Shown: piece after piece, positions 1-9,772 of the stretch | Position numbering within the stretch: the stretch's first letter is position 1 | How the letters are laid out: the number at the start of each line of letters is the position of its first letter | From: Euglena gracilis | Lineage: Eukaryota; Euglenida; Euglenophyceae; Euglenales | Assembly (NCBI GenBank): GCA_039621445.1 | Contig: CP154956.1 | Span: forward strand, 40,882,437 to 40,946,436 | DNA length: 64,000 nt | Direction: 5' to 3' | Made by a program: the position numbers and the translations under genes | The notes under the pieces: generated by a model | What the model was told of the DNA's origin: nothing | Database searches by the model: none | The model's input: only the letters and a program-made list of their open reading frames with translations

Positions 1-156
1 CAGGCACCCCCGGGGTGGGGTCGGCACCCAACTGAAATACGGCCTGACCCGGACCCATACCCGAACCCAGGCTCAAACGCATAGGGTTGCCGGGGTTCCT
101 GTCCAGCCGTGGGCGGCAGAGGCAGACGGCCTCATGAGCGGCCGCGGCGGGCCGAC

Positions 157-277
157 CTCCGCAGGGCTCACGGCGGCGACGGCAGCGGACGAGACGGAGC
201 GGCCGAGGGACGACGCGCCGGACGCCACCGCCGTGAGGTCGTCCATCGACCGCAGGGGCAGGCTGCCGGGGGCGTCC
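157..277 (-). CDS. candidate Ser-rich exon, possibly of the TSC2-like gene
   Basis: On the minus strand a CAG acceptor precedes 277 and a GAG/GT donor follows 157. One frame reads without stops as a Ser/Ala-rich, probably disordered segment including LRSMDDLTAVASGASSLGRS. It is GC-rich like the proven exons and has the same orientation as the TSC2-like exons at 2.3-9.8 kb. Tuberin has long Ser-rich linkers after its HEAT part, so position and character fit, but there is no residue-level match. Exon borders are inferred from splice signals only. Confidence 0.25.
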
Positions 278-1199
278 CTGGGGCAGGAGAGGGGGAGGGG
301 GGGAGGCGGGCAAGCGGGAGGCGGGGCGTCCCTCGGACCGCGCTATGGGCCCCCGCAAAGCCAGCGCCGGGCGGAGGTCCATGTTCAGTGAAGCAAGACC
401 CAAATGGCAGTGGAAGGGGCACAAACAAAGCATTGCTCCCAGCCCCCCCCCCCCAGTTGTTCGAAATGTTGGCGCCGCTGGAAACTATCAAAAAAAAACA
501 AAGGCCGAATCAGCAGCAATGTTTTTTGACAGATCGTGACATCTCAAAAACCTCAAACTTCTCAAAAAAATTGGGGGTGTCAAAGTGGGCCAAAAATGCA
601 ATAAAACTCTTAAAAGGTTTGGGGGAGATTGCGTTGGCCGATTTGGCCATTTTGGCCTCTTTTGGCCAATTTGGGTTATTTTTAGCCTTTTTCCCTGCAA
701 CTTTGGCCTTTTTTTGACAACTTTCTGGCAACTATTGGCCATTTTTGGCAGGTTTTGGCTACTGTTTGATTCTGGCTCCTTCTGGTGCCGGTGGCTGTCT
801 TTGGCAGCTTTGATTGCTTTTGACTGCTTTACAGTCACGTTTGGCCACCTTTCGGATTTGGATTCCCTCAACAAGGTCCAAGAAGATGGATGTGCAACCA
901 ATGAACCAATGGATATGGGGAGGCGGTGGTGTCATGAGCAGGGGAGTGGGTGCCAATGAATGGGCCATGGGCACTTGGGAGATATGTAAACTCCCCAAGG
1001 AAAAAAATCACAAAAAAAAACACCCAGACACAGAAAACCTCCAGAAAAGGTAAAAGAAAAACACCTCCCCTCCTAAGAAGTGAAATTGGATGGTCAAGGC
1101 GGGAAACAGCGTCACGACGGGGGGCGGAGGGACATCGCCTTCGGTCACCAATCGCAGAGCGAGGCACACCCAACGGTGGCACCGCCGTCGACCCCCTCC
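278..1199. other. non-coding, homopolymer-rich stretch
   Basis: Contains C and A runs and an AT-rich part with many TTTGGCC/GGCCAAA words between about 550 and 860. No convincing exon, RNA gene or terminal repeat was seen. Open frames here change strand and composition without splice support. Confidence 0.5.
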
Positions 1200-1514
1200 A
1201 GCAGCCCCCCCTCCCCTGCAGCCACCATCCGCCCCAGGGAGTCGCTGGCCCTGGGAGGGGGAAGGAGAGGGATGGGAATGGAGCGACTTCGGTTTTGTCT
1301 TGCCGTCGATGGAAAGCCACCGAGAGAAGCCTGAGGAGCCTTACTCGGCCGGAAGTAGCCACGGGCGAAGGTTGCATCAGCCATTCCTGCTGCACAGCGT
1401 TGCTGGCGCTGGCCGGGCTGCGGTGCGCAAGGCACACCGGCGTCGAGCCGCGGACCCATCGCCCCGGGGGGAGTTCGTTGGCGTGCTGTCGGCGCTGTGG
1501 AGGCTGGCGTATCC
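1200..1514 (-). CDS. candidate low-complexity exon(s), minus strand
   Basis: A good acceptor (CTGCAG) lies just above 1514 and a donor (CCG/GTGTGC) at 1437, giving a 77-bp stretch that in one frame reads GYASLHSADSTPTNSPRGDG. A second open stretch nearer 1200-1245 reads ASDSLGRMVAAGEGG after a CCCAG acceptor. The block is clearly richer in G+C than its flanks. It may belong to the disordered middle of the TSC2-like protein. No domain is recognised and frame choice is uncertain. Confidence 0.2.
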
Positions 1515-1836
1515 CTGCAGGGACACCAACATGGGAGCATTGGCCCAGGAACTGCCACCGGGATTTATGATCAGGCCAGCCGAAACATCTGGTCAATGTC
1601 CATGTTTCTCAACATTCTGGGAATTAATGTGAAAGCTTAATTGGAAACCATTTAAACAAAAAAGACTTCACAGGTGCTGGCGCACACACTGGGTGATTTG
1701 TCCAACAGTGCCTTGTGTCTTAATGTCTCTGCCTTTTTCTATCCTCCGTTTGGATCCCCGAATGCGGCCAAAACCTCAGATGGCATGGCCGTTGGAGGAC
1801 TAGTACTCCAGGTCTTCTGAATATTGTAGTCCAAAC

Positions 1837-2196
1837 CATACAATTGCTTACCGACCCCCGGGGGGGGGGGGGGGGAGGGGGGGGTCACCCCACTTTTTTA
1901 AAACCCAGTCAGTCACTCATTTTCAAAAAAAACCAGCCAGTCACTACCCCCCCGGGGGGGGGGGGTCGGCCACTCAGAAAAACGGCCACTTTCCAGTCAC
2001 TTTAGGCCATTTTAGGCCCAAAAAAATTTTCCGGCGCCTTCGGCGCCGGGGCCACTCAAGCCACTTTTGCCCACTTCTGGCCGACCCCCCCCCCCCGGGG
2101 GGGGAGGGGTCCGGGCCAAAAACCAGTCAGTCACTCTGAAAATACCAGTCACCCCCCGGGGGGGGGGGGGGCGGTCAGTGCTTAAGCAATTGCCTG
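1837..2196. mobile_element. hAT-like MITE, family 1, copy A, with 8-bp target duplication
   Basis: A 360-bp element. Its left end begins CATACAATTGCTTACCGACC; the reverse complement of its right end begins CAGGCAATTGCTTAAGCACT. It is flanked on both sides by GTCCAAAC (1829-1836 and 2197-2204), a perfect 8-bp target-site duplication as expected for hAT-superfamily transposition. The interior has three CCCCGGGG blocks, repeats of CAGTCAGTCACT and a GGCGCCTTCGGCGCC palindrome, and no open frame, so it is non-autonomous. It sits 66 bp past the donor of the 2262-2414 exon, inside an intron. Confidence 0.8.
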
Positions 2197-2261
2197 GTCC
2201 AAACATCTGCCAGCCCGTCTGCTGCCGCCCAGCAAACACATTCGGTGGGGCGGTGCAGTAC

Positions 2262-2414
2262 CTGCTCCAGCTCCGGGGAGTCCCCAGCACTGGCAACCAG
2301 CCGGGTAGGACCCGCCGCAGGGGGTCGCTCGGCGCTCACCAGGGCCGCCGTGCCGAGAGCCGCCACCGCTGCCGCCCGCACCGCGGCGCTGAGGTGTTCC
2401 GGGTCTACGGGCCC
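2262..2414 (-). CDS. TSC2: TSC2-like exon (later HEAT segment)
   Basis: 153 bp, phase 0 at both ends. Acceptor GGCAG lies above 2414 and donor CAG/GTACTG at 2261. Encodes an Ala-rich double helix including PEHLSAAVRAAAVAALGTAA and ending SPELEQ. It resembles the tuberin stretch around GAVRIKVLDVLSFVLL. The frame stays open past the donor toward the MITE, so retention of the extra 20 codons cannot be excluded. Confidence 0.5.
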
Positions 2415-4078
2415 CTGCCAGGGATGGGGGAGGGGTCTTTCCGTATGGTTGTTGGTCAGCGTTTGGGCGACATCAGTGCAAGCGTTGAAACAAATTCCTT
2501 TGTGTATGTCCAAACATCTTCAAGTCCTGCATTCCCATATTTGCTCCGTCAAAACTTGGGGCTTTTTTGCCTTCCCCAAACTCGTGATTCTTCACATGTC
2601 ATGTCCTCCACGTGTCCTCAACGTCTCTTTTGTCCGGCACTTTTTGTCCTGCACCAAGGACCACACCAGGGACTACACCAGGGACTAACCAGGGACAAGA
2701 AGGCTTGTGTGGGAGGTGGAGGGGGAGGAGGGAGAGGCCTAACCTCCCCACCCAGCATTGCACTTAGTGAGGAAAGACTTTGCACTGAAAAACGCCCAGC
2801 AAGCTTGGTGGCATGAGAAAATAAAATTCAATGCAACACTTTGGGGGCAGGTGAAGGGCGTCCTGACCTCCCAGCCAAGGGGGTGGACACCCCCGCCTCA
2901 AGCATTGGCACCCTCCTTCAATCAAACCCAGGGATGACAAAAATACGGAAATTCAGGAGCAGAACCCAACTTGGAGATGGAATTGATTGCCTGCAACAGC
3001 TGCAGACTGACTGCTCTGAAAAAAGAGATTAGCAATCAAACAAAGTGCTTCACAACACCAAGGAGGGAGGAACGCAACAGGGACCCCAAAAAAGCGACAC
3101 AAAAAAGACGGGGAAAATGGAGGGTTGATTGATCTGCATTCTTGGGGTCTGGGGAACCAGAAAATTTTAAAACATGGAGGCTTGAGATTCTACTGAGTCC
3201 AAAAAAAAGCCTGCTTAGACCTCCAAAAATCAAAATTACAGAAAAAAACAAAAGACAACCGCAACGGAAATTGAAATTTGAAAATTAGGCAGAGTGCCAA
3301 AATAAACACCACCGGGGGGAGGCACTGGGTATAAATAAAAGGGGTTCCGGAAAAAATGGCGAAAAAAATGACGAAATCCTCACAAATGACACAGAAGACA
3401 GCAATTTCCATATTTTGAAAAAAGCCGGCAAAATTTGGCAAATGATGGAGAAAATGGGGTCCACCAAAAAAAAAAGAAAACAAAACTGATATTTTTCCTC
3501 AAGAAAACACATAATTTCTTGAAATAGTCCAGAAGTATTTCGATTTTTGACCACCCAAACATGTCCAAACCAATTTATCAAATCCCCCCTCAAGCAGAAA
3601 CAACACAAAAATTGAAGAATCAAATACACATGTTTTTCCTCCCTCCTGCAACAGATCTAGAAGCGGTGCGCCGGACTGGCCAAAACCCACAGGGAAAAGG
3701 TATTTAAAAAAAAAAACGGGCCCCCCAGCCCCCTACCCCCGCACAAAAACCCCCAACCACACCACCCCAACCCCCCCCCACCCCCACACAGCCCCCCCCC
3801 CACCCCCCCCCCTCTACCCCCCCCCGAACCCCCCCCCCTTCCCCCCACACCCCCCGTCCCCCCCCCCCCCCCCCCCACTCCCCCCCCCCCCCCCCCCCCC
3901 CCCTCCCCCCCCCCCCAGCCCCCCCCCCCCGCCCCGCCCCCCACCCCCCCCCCCACCCCCCCCCCCCCCACCCCCCCCCCCCCCCCCACCCCCCCGCCCC
4001 CCCCCACCCCCCCCACCCCCCCCCCACCCCCCCCCCCCCCCCCCAACATCACCCCCCCCCCCCCCCCCCCCCCCCCCC

Positions 4079-4126
<48 letters not shown>

Positions 4127-7100
4127 ACCCCCCCCCCGCCCTCCCCCCACCCCCCCCCACCCCCCCCCCCTCCCCCCCCCCCCACCCCCCCCCCCCCCCC
4201 CCTAATGCCCCCCCCCCCCCCTCCCCCCCCCCCCCCCCCCCCCCCCCACCGAACCCTTACGTCCCCTCACCGAACCCGTAGAGGACACCTGTCCCCTTGC
4301 AAGAATTAACCCAAATCTAATAAGCGCCGCCGCACCCGCCGCCCACCCGCCCCGGCTGGAAAATCAAGCCACTGCAATTTCCCCCAGCCTGGGGCAGGCG
4401 AACCCCCCCCGCTCCCCCCCCCCCCAAACTAAATCGTTTCCCCCATTTTTTTTCATCTAAAAACACACCTGCCCGTTCAATGAATAACCAAATAATCAAC
4501 CAATTTTTTCACATTCGCCACAGAAAAAATGAATTTTTCCTGGGAGCTGGAACCATATTCTTGTGCAAATTCCATGAATTCCACCATGTTCAGGCTGAAA
4601 ATGAAGGGAAAATACCAAATTTACCTTTTGAGCCAAGAATTCCACCCACCATAGGTTTTGGTGGTGTTCAACATAGATACAATGCATTTTGTGGTCAAAA
4701 TTTCACACCAAGGGGGAAATTGATATCGGAGGCCTTCAAAAAATTGCGAAAAAATTGGCAAAATTGCGGAATTTTCAGAAAAATCGCAGAAACGTTGCGG
4801 GAATTTCGGTTTCGGGAATTAATACACTTCTGCTGGACTTAGAAAGATTACAAAATTGGCCATTTCGCAACATAGATGTTATTTTTGAGCCATTATTTAC
4901 GTTTTCTAAAACAAAAAGGTCCCAAAAAAAACATGATTTTTGCAATTTTGGGAGCATGCTGATTCTGGAAATATGGAGTTTCTTCGGTGAAAAATGGTTT
5001 AAAAAAAACGACAAAAAATTGCCAAACACTTTGGTCTCAAGTAAAAAAAACAAACTTGTCCAGCATGTGGAATTTTTCTAAATGAAAATTATTCCCAGCA
5101 GAATTTGGGGGGAAACCTAAAAAGAACCGAAATTGCCAAATAGTGTCAAAAGTTGTGAGATTTGGCAAATTATGGCAAGCTTGCACCAAAGTCACAAAAA
5201 ACACCTAGGTTCCCTTGTGAAATGTTTAATAAATGGCCGAAACTCATTTCACCTTCGATTTCCATGCGGAAAGGGGAAAAAATGCAGAAAAATTGCAGAA
5301 AAATTGCAGAAATTGCGAGGAAATCGGAGAATTGCGGAAATCATGGCCAATTGCATAAATTACGGGAAAATCGTGGATATTAATCCCCGATTTTACACCC
5401 AAAAGAATACGAAAGAAATTTCCCCCAAATTTAATTTCCCCCAAATACAGTGCGGCTAAAAATTACGGAAGACAGAAATTTTGGCAAAATACCCAAATTT
5501 TGCCATAATTTTTTTCTCGTAATTTTCTCACTCCGTCGGTTTCCGACGCCCTCTTCCAGTCCACTTCCGGTTTGTGCCCAAAAGAACACAATACTCATCC
5601 CAATTGAATGTCAGTTTCTTCAATGGTATATGCTCAGCCAGCTCCTTGAAAAACGGGCGACCGGCATCAAGCACCTGGGGAAAATTACAGCAAAAATCGC
5701 TATGCATTAGGAATTACTGTCACCTGATCAGTGGGCACAGTTCTATCAGAAGTTGCAGCGAACGGCCTCCATTCTGCTTTCGCCAGCGAATATTTTGCTC
5801 ATGCCTGACCGATCTTGAACGTTCCCCCATTTTTTTTGCAAGCGTTGCTGGCGTACGTGCCACAACACCTCGAGCGATTGCAGCCACTGGGGGACAGAAA
5901 AATACGTTGAACACGCAACCAGGAGAAAAATGTCGCTCACCTGTGCCAGAGGTCAATCCTTCATGGGGACCAGATTTTGCCAAAATTTATTTTTCCAAAA
6001 TAAAAATTTTGCCAAATTTTTTTTCTCGTAATTTTTTTTGCCGTAATTTTTGTCTTCCGTAATTTTTAGCCACACTGTAATATCCCCTGAAGATGCAGAT
6101 TGAGCTTAGCCGACCAAAAAAAAATATTATCTGGAATATTATCTGGGGGGAGGGGTTGTTTGAAGCCGAATGCAGGACGAAAATGACGTTTTGGCAAAAC
6201 GTGGGGTGGGCACACATGTTTCACCAAGTTTCAAACACTGCTGACATTTTTCTTTCTTTTTTGGGAAAAAAAACAGTCCTTCCTTGATTCTTTAAGCATT
6301 CGTCAGTCACCTGAAGAACAGCTACAAAAAAGAAGATGAATGAAAGCAGGGCTGGCTGGAAAGAAGGATCCCCTGCTCTTCCCCTAAAAAAACGTCAATT
6401 CCCTTTTCACCCATCACACCTGCTCTGCCGAAGAGGAACCGGAATAAGCCGGGATGGCCGCCAGTGTGGGGCTATCGATGGCCGCCTGACGAGACAGGCA
6501 CGACCGGAGCGGCGGATGGTGCCCATACCGAGGACATCCGCGCAAACGTGAAAGCTGGGCAGGGGCATGCACTCGAGGCACCTCCACGGATGGTGCTGCC
6601 TTCTCGGGGCTCTCCGCCTCCGGGACCAGGATGCTGCCTGTGAGTGCCAACACACCCACACACCCCGCTGGCCAGCCAGCCACCTCCTCTTCCCCTTCAG
6701 GATGGGGTAGCATTTGGGCCAAAGTTGAAAAGAGGGTGCCAGGGATGGAGGTCGATAATACGCCAACCAGGGGGGGGGAGAGCGGGTTAGAGGGCGGCCG
6801 GGACCTGAGTCGCCGCCCACCGCCACGTGCATCCGCACGGTGAGGCAGAGGATGGTGACGATGTCCAGCAGGTGCGGGCACTGGACCACGTTCTGGGCCA
6901 CCATCTTGTCCAACAGCAGCAGCCCGGACTGTGCACAGATTAGGGGCAGGTGGCGGGAAAGCATGCTGGTAGGACTGACCCCCCCAGCTCTGGAACAAAC
7001 CCATCATCCCAATGCATGGAAGAAGACAGAGCGTACACAGGTGTGTATCAACACGAAGAAAGCGTACCACTCTCTGTGACTCGCGAAAAGGAACGCGGCA

Positions 7101-9772
7101 CGCATGCGCGGGCAGGCCCACGCGCGCACAGCAAACCTTCACGCCGAAGTAGTACGTCTTGGACGTGCGGCTTGGCACGGACACGTTCACGGTCTGCTTC
7201 ACGTGGAGGGTGATCATTTGAGTAATGGCCCGGAGGTCCGAGGGAGGGATGGACATCGGGCTGTGGTGATGAAGAGGAAAGGGAAAGATGAGGATGAAGG
7301 GAGAAGTCGACAAGGGAAAAAACGTATTCTTCGGGGAACCCCCGAGGCACATATGATAGAAGGGGAAACGAGGTCGAACAATTTGGAAAAATACTTCGAG
7401 AGAAAATAATTTAAATGGAGTTTGGTTGCGTAAGGGGGAAACCGGTGTAGAGTGCCTGCTCATGGCAGCCCCCACCCCCGCACAGAGGATCAGTTTCGGT
7501 CCGGGTTGGTTCCGACCCAGGCCAACTTCCCTTGAAAATGGGTCTTTTTTAGGAGATGCTCCCCCCCCCCCGGACAAAAAAACACCAGACCTTTCTCAAA
7601 AAAAAGCCTAAATGGAGTGCAAAAATACAATTTTTTTTTGATTTTGTAGTCAAAAATACAAGTTGTAATCAAGACCCGACAAGTGGACACCTGCTCAAGC
7701 ACAATCAAACACACTGCTGAAATGTTTAAAAAAAACACACCCCTGCTGCTTGAATTTGGCAAACAATAGAACTTGATGTCCATTGATGGGAAGCTGATCA
7801 AGGTTTAACTTTGGAGGAAAATGGTTAAAATGGTCAAAAACAGGAGGTTTTTGTCCACCTTTGCAGCCTCCTGTGGCAGTGACTGCAACCTAAATAAAAG
7901 CGAGCCCCAATGAGCAACGGAGCCAGAGATTACCAAAACAGCAGGTGGGTGCGGGTGCGACACCACCCTACCCTTTCCAAGGGGGGGAGGGGAGGGCAGA
8001 CTCCCAGCCTGAACAGCTGACCAATTATTCTGCCCTCCAAATCCAAAGAAAATAAAAAGTGCTCATGGCACACGTTAGACAATCTTTTCAGCCCAGGGGG
8101 GGGTCTAGGCTGCCCACCGGGAGGTGGATGGGGGGGGGGGTCTGGACGTCACAGATTGGGTGTCAGACGACCCCCATCTGGTTCACCCGGTCAGATGGAG
8201 GTTCAGTGAAACCTGATGAGCATCCTTCATATGAACGCGTTGTGGTGACCGTCCACACCTGCTGGTGAGGTAATGGGAGATGAGGTCGAAGATGACGTGC
8301 CGGTGCTCCACCGCCTCGTGCAGGCGGCCCATCGCCAGCAGCATCCCAATCATATCCTTCTGTGGAGAAGAGCGGGGGCGTTCCACCGGCACATTGTCCA
8401 CCCAAACGTGGCACTTGGCGTCTCACGGGGGGCGATGACTGCCTGGGGGGGGGGACAAAGTGGGGTGGATCCAACCCCGAGGTTGGAGAATTTGGGCTGG
8501 CTGAAAAAGGCTGCTGGCTGAAAAAGGCTGCCCCCCCCCCAACGTTGCGGGTCTGCGTACGGCCACACTTGAACCAAACGGAAAGAATTACGGCCACAAA
8601 AGGCACAAAGGTCAGCAATTAATGCAAAAAAGAATATTTTTTTTGATCCAACGTATGAGCTGGGTTCCCTAATTTTCGTCTCAGTAGCCTATTTTCGACC
8701 AATTTTTGTACAATTTGTCCAATTTTTCAACAGGAGGGAAACATGTGCTGCCAACCAGCTGCTCTGCGAGTGGCTAAACATGAATTAAAATTCATCGACG
8801 GGGTTCCAGGACTTGAGCAAAAAAATATGATGTCGAAACGAGACGAGAGACATTTGTTGGCTTTTCATGGCATAGCAGGGAGATGCAACGGTGGACACCA
8901 CAGACCGCTATGCTTGCCCCCAGTTTGCCCCGCCTTGAGAGGACGCACAGGGTGGACAGCGGCATCAGAGCTCGACGGCGCTCGGTGTACTCCATGTGCC
9001 TCAGCAGGTCGAAGAACTCTTGCAGGGGGGGGGGGCGGACAGTATCAGTGGCTTGTGACACTTGAATATTCATCCCACCAATACTTAATTTCACGATGCA
9101 CCCACACCTGTCACGTACGTGCACACAGACAAGCACACTTGTGTCCTTGGTTAGGGAGGCTTCTTCATGGAAACAAAACGAGATGCAACAGAGGACAGCA
9201 CCCAAGCTCATCCAACTCAACGGCAGCAAAAAAAAAACTTTCTGGATCGACTGCCCCACCATATGCCACACCTCTCTCGAGGGCGATCTCCGCCTCGCAC
9301 GCCGCCGTCTGCAGAATGATGGCCTGCATCACCTTCAGGGCCGCCTCCAGCGCATCTGCCGACAGGGCCACCATGTCCTGCACCGCTCGCCATAGAGGCT
9401 CGGCGATGCTGTTGAGCCTGCGGAGCGGAATCCCTACAGGTACTCATTTCGACACATTGATTGCGCTTCCGAGCGTTTCCACGCCGTATGAACAGCATTC
9501 TCCGACGATTTTCTGCGTCAGATCTGATGTCTGTCTGTCAGACCTGATGTCAGATCTGATGACGATGTCTGCGTAAGACAGAAATTTCATTTAGGAATTG
9601 TGGTCAGGCTGAAACTCTTTGGAACCCCAACCAAATTCGCAGCCCACCACAAGGAAAACCTGAAGTCTCTGGCCTTGTATAAAAACTCGGTGACAGCGGC
9701 AATCCGATCAGGCAATGGGTTGGCATGAGTGCCGATGGTGCGGAGTATCCCATTGATCTCTTCTTCAAAGGC
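2262..9772 (-). CDS. TSC2: tuberin (TSC2)-like protein, N-terminal HEAT-repeat exons (spliced gene, partial)
   Basis: Tuberin is the GTPase-activating subunit of the TSC1-TSC2 complex, which acts on Rheb at the lysosome and holds back mTORC1. Six exons (9660-9772, 9272-9417, 8906-9018, 8259-8359, 7137-7260, 6805-6928) all have AG acceptors and GT donors, and their phases chain without conflict (0-2, 2-1, 1-0, 0-2, 2-0, 0-1). The joined protein includes DRIAAVTEFLYKARDF, then RLNSIAEPLWRAVQDMV, matching the tuberin pattern around NRIRMIG and EEHAVEALWKAVADLL. Later segments follow the same helix order. A seventh exon (2262-2414) resembles a later tuberin HEAT segment. The start codon, the exons between 6.5 and 2.4 kb and the C-terminal RapGAP domain were not found; the last lies outside the window if present. 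Another HEAT protein is possible, so the name is tentative. Confidence 0.6.
2657..2700. repeat. short tandem repeat, about 15-bp unit x3
   Basis: Three near copies of CCAGGGACTACACCAGGGACT type sequence in 44 bp. No other significance seen. Confidence 0.6.
2700..3716. other. intronic or intergenic AT/A-rich stretch without a gene
   Basis: A-rich on the plus strand, with many AAAAAA runs that create long Phe/Leu-rich minus-strand frames. No splice-bounded GC-rich exon, repeat pair or RNA gene was recognised. Confidence 0.5.
3717..4248. repeat. very long C-rich (minus-strand G-rich) tract
   Basis: About 530 bp that is almost entirely C on the plus strand, broken by single A, T or G bases. The minus strand therefore holds dozens of GGG runs at short spacing. 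Apparent Gly-only reading frames in this tract are compositional artefacts. It lies within the span of the TSC2-like gene. The exact length may be unreliable, since such tracts are hard to sequence. Confidence 0.9.
4249..5104. other. AT-rich intronic stretch
   Basis: No exon recognised. Starts with a transition out of the C-tract, then AT-rich DNA with AAAATTGC-type words from about 4740 on that introduce the dispersed repeat listed next. Confidence 0.5.
5105..5390 (+). repeat. dispersed repeat shared with 43.98-44.14 kb
   Basis: Shares the ordered words GGCAAATT, CTCATTTCACCTTC, ATGCGGAAA and GCAGAAAAATTGC with 43975-44140 in the same orientation. It may be an interspersed non-coding element. 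Ends are not defined here because the left flank grades into similar AT-rich sequence. Confidence 0.55.
5448..6077. mobile_element. Tc1/mariner-type TIR element, 630 bp, TA target duplication
   Basis: Left terminus CAGTGCGGCTAAAAATTACG and right terminus (reverse complement) CAGTGTGGCTAAAAATTACG are inverted repeats that continue with GAAGACARAAATT. Both sides are flanked by TA (5446-5447 and 6078-6079), the target duplication of the Tc1/mariner/IS630 group; a CAGTG end is typical of it. No DDE transposase is visible, so the copy is non-autonomous. The interior holds coding-like sequence on the minus strand, described separately. Confidence 0.8.
5528..5983 (-). pseudogene. spliced coding-like sequence inside the Tc1/mariner-type element
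   Basis: Minus strand. A first open part (5724-5983) reads to LQLLIELCPLI and reaches a GT at 5723. After a possible 49-bp intron ending TTTTCCCCAG, a second part (5528-5674) reads VLDAGRPFFKELAEHIPLKK and continues to a stop at 5528-5530. The most protein-like frames of the two parts are not in matching phase, so it is probably a decayed or rearranged fragment. It does not resemble a mariner transposase. It could be captured host sequence; the family is not recognised. Confidence 0.35.
6582..6637 (-). CDS. possible further TSC2-like exon
   Basis: Follows exon 6805-6928 with the required phase 1 after a CACAG acceptor and would end at GAG/GTGCCT (phase 0). Encodes a linker-like SILVPEAESPEKAAPSVE. 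There is no clear tuberin match, and the region below it (to 6410) is also GC-rich and open in several frames, so borders are uncertain. Confidence 0.3.
6805..6928 (-). CDS. TSC2: TSC2-like exon
   Basis: 124 bp, phase 0 in and 1 out; acceptor TGCACAG, donor CAG/GTCCCG. Encodes SGLLLLDKMVAQNVVQCPHL then LDIVTILCLTVRMHVAVGG, an amphipathic helix pair at the place of the tuberin segment around VSLQVLDAVVCYNCLP. Confidence 0.6.
7137..7260 (-). CDS. TSC2: TSC2-like exon
   Basis: 124 bp, phase 2 in and 0 out; acceptor CACAG, donor AAG/GTTTGC. Encodes SPMSIPPSDLRAITQMITLH and ends TSKTYYFGVK, at the place of the tuberin segment around DEYIARMVQMICLLCVR. Confidence 0.6.
8259..8359 (-). CDS. TSC2: TSC2-like exon
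   Basis: 101 bp, phase 0 in and 2 out; acceptor TCCACAG, donor CAG/GTGTGG. Encodes KDMIGMLLAMGRLHEAVEHR then HVIFDLISHYLTS, corresponding to tuberin around [20 protein letters not shown]. Confidence 0.6.
8906..9018 (-). CDS. TSC2: TSC2-like exon
   Basis: 113 bp, phase 1 in and 0 out; acceptor CTGCAAG, donor GCG/GTCTGT. Encodes EFFDLLRHMEYTERRRALMP then LSTLCVLSRRGKLGASIA, aligning in order with tuberin around [20 protein letters not shown]. Confidence 0.6.
9272..9417 (-). CDS. TSC2: TSC2-like exon
   Basis: 146 bp, phase 2 in and 1 out; acceptor CCGCAG, donor AGAG/GTGTGG. Encodes LNSIAEPLWRAVQDMVALSA then DALEAALKVMQAIILQ. The EPLWRAVQDM core corresponds to EALWKAVADL of tuberin and is the best single match in the gene. 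Confidence 0.65.
9660..9772 (-). CDS. TSC2: TSC2-like exon (most 5' recognised)
   Basis: 113 bp, phase 0 in and 2 out; acceptor ATCCCAG, donor CAG/GTTTTC. Encodes AFEEEINGILRTIGTHANPL then PDRIAAVTEFLYKARDF. In tuberin this region lies less than 100 residues from the N-terminus, so a start exon should exist above 9772, but none could be picked out. Confidence 0.6.

Noticed and set aside
3657-4185. Gly-only minus-strand open frames of 107-167 codons
   Set aside because: They are the direct translation of a C-rich tract; no other residues are sustained and there is no start or splice context.
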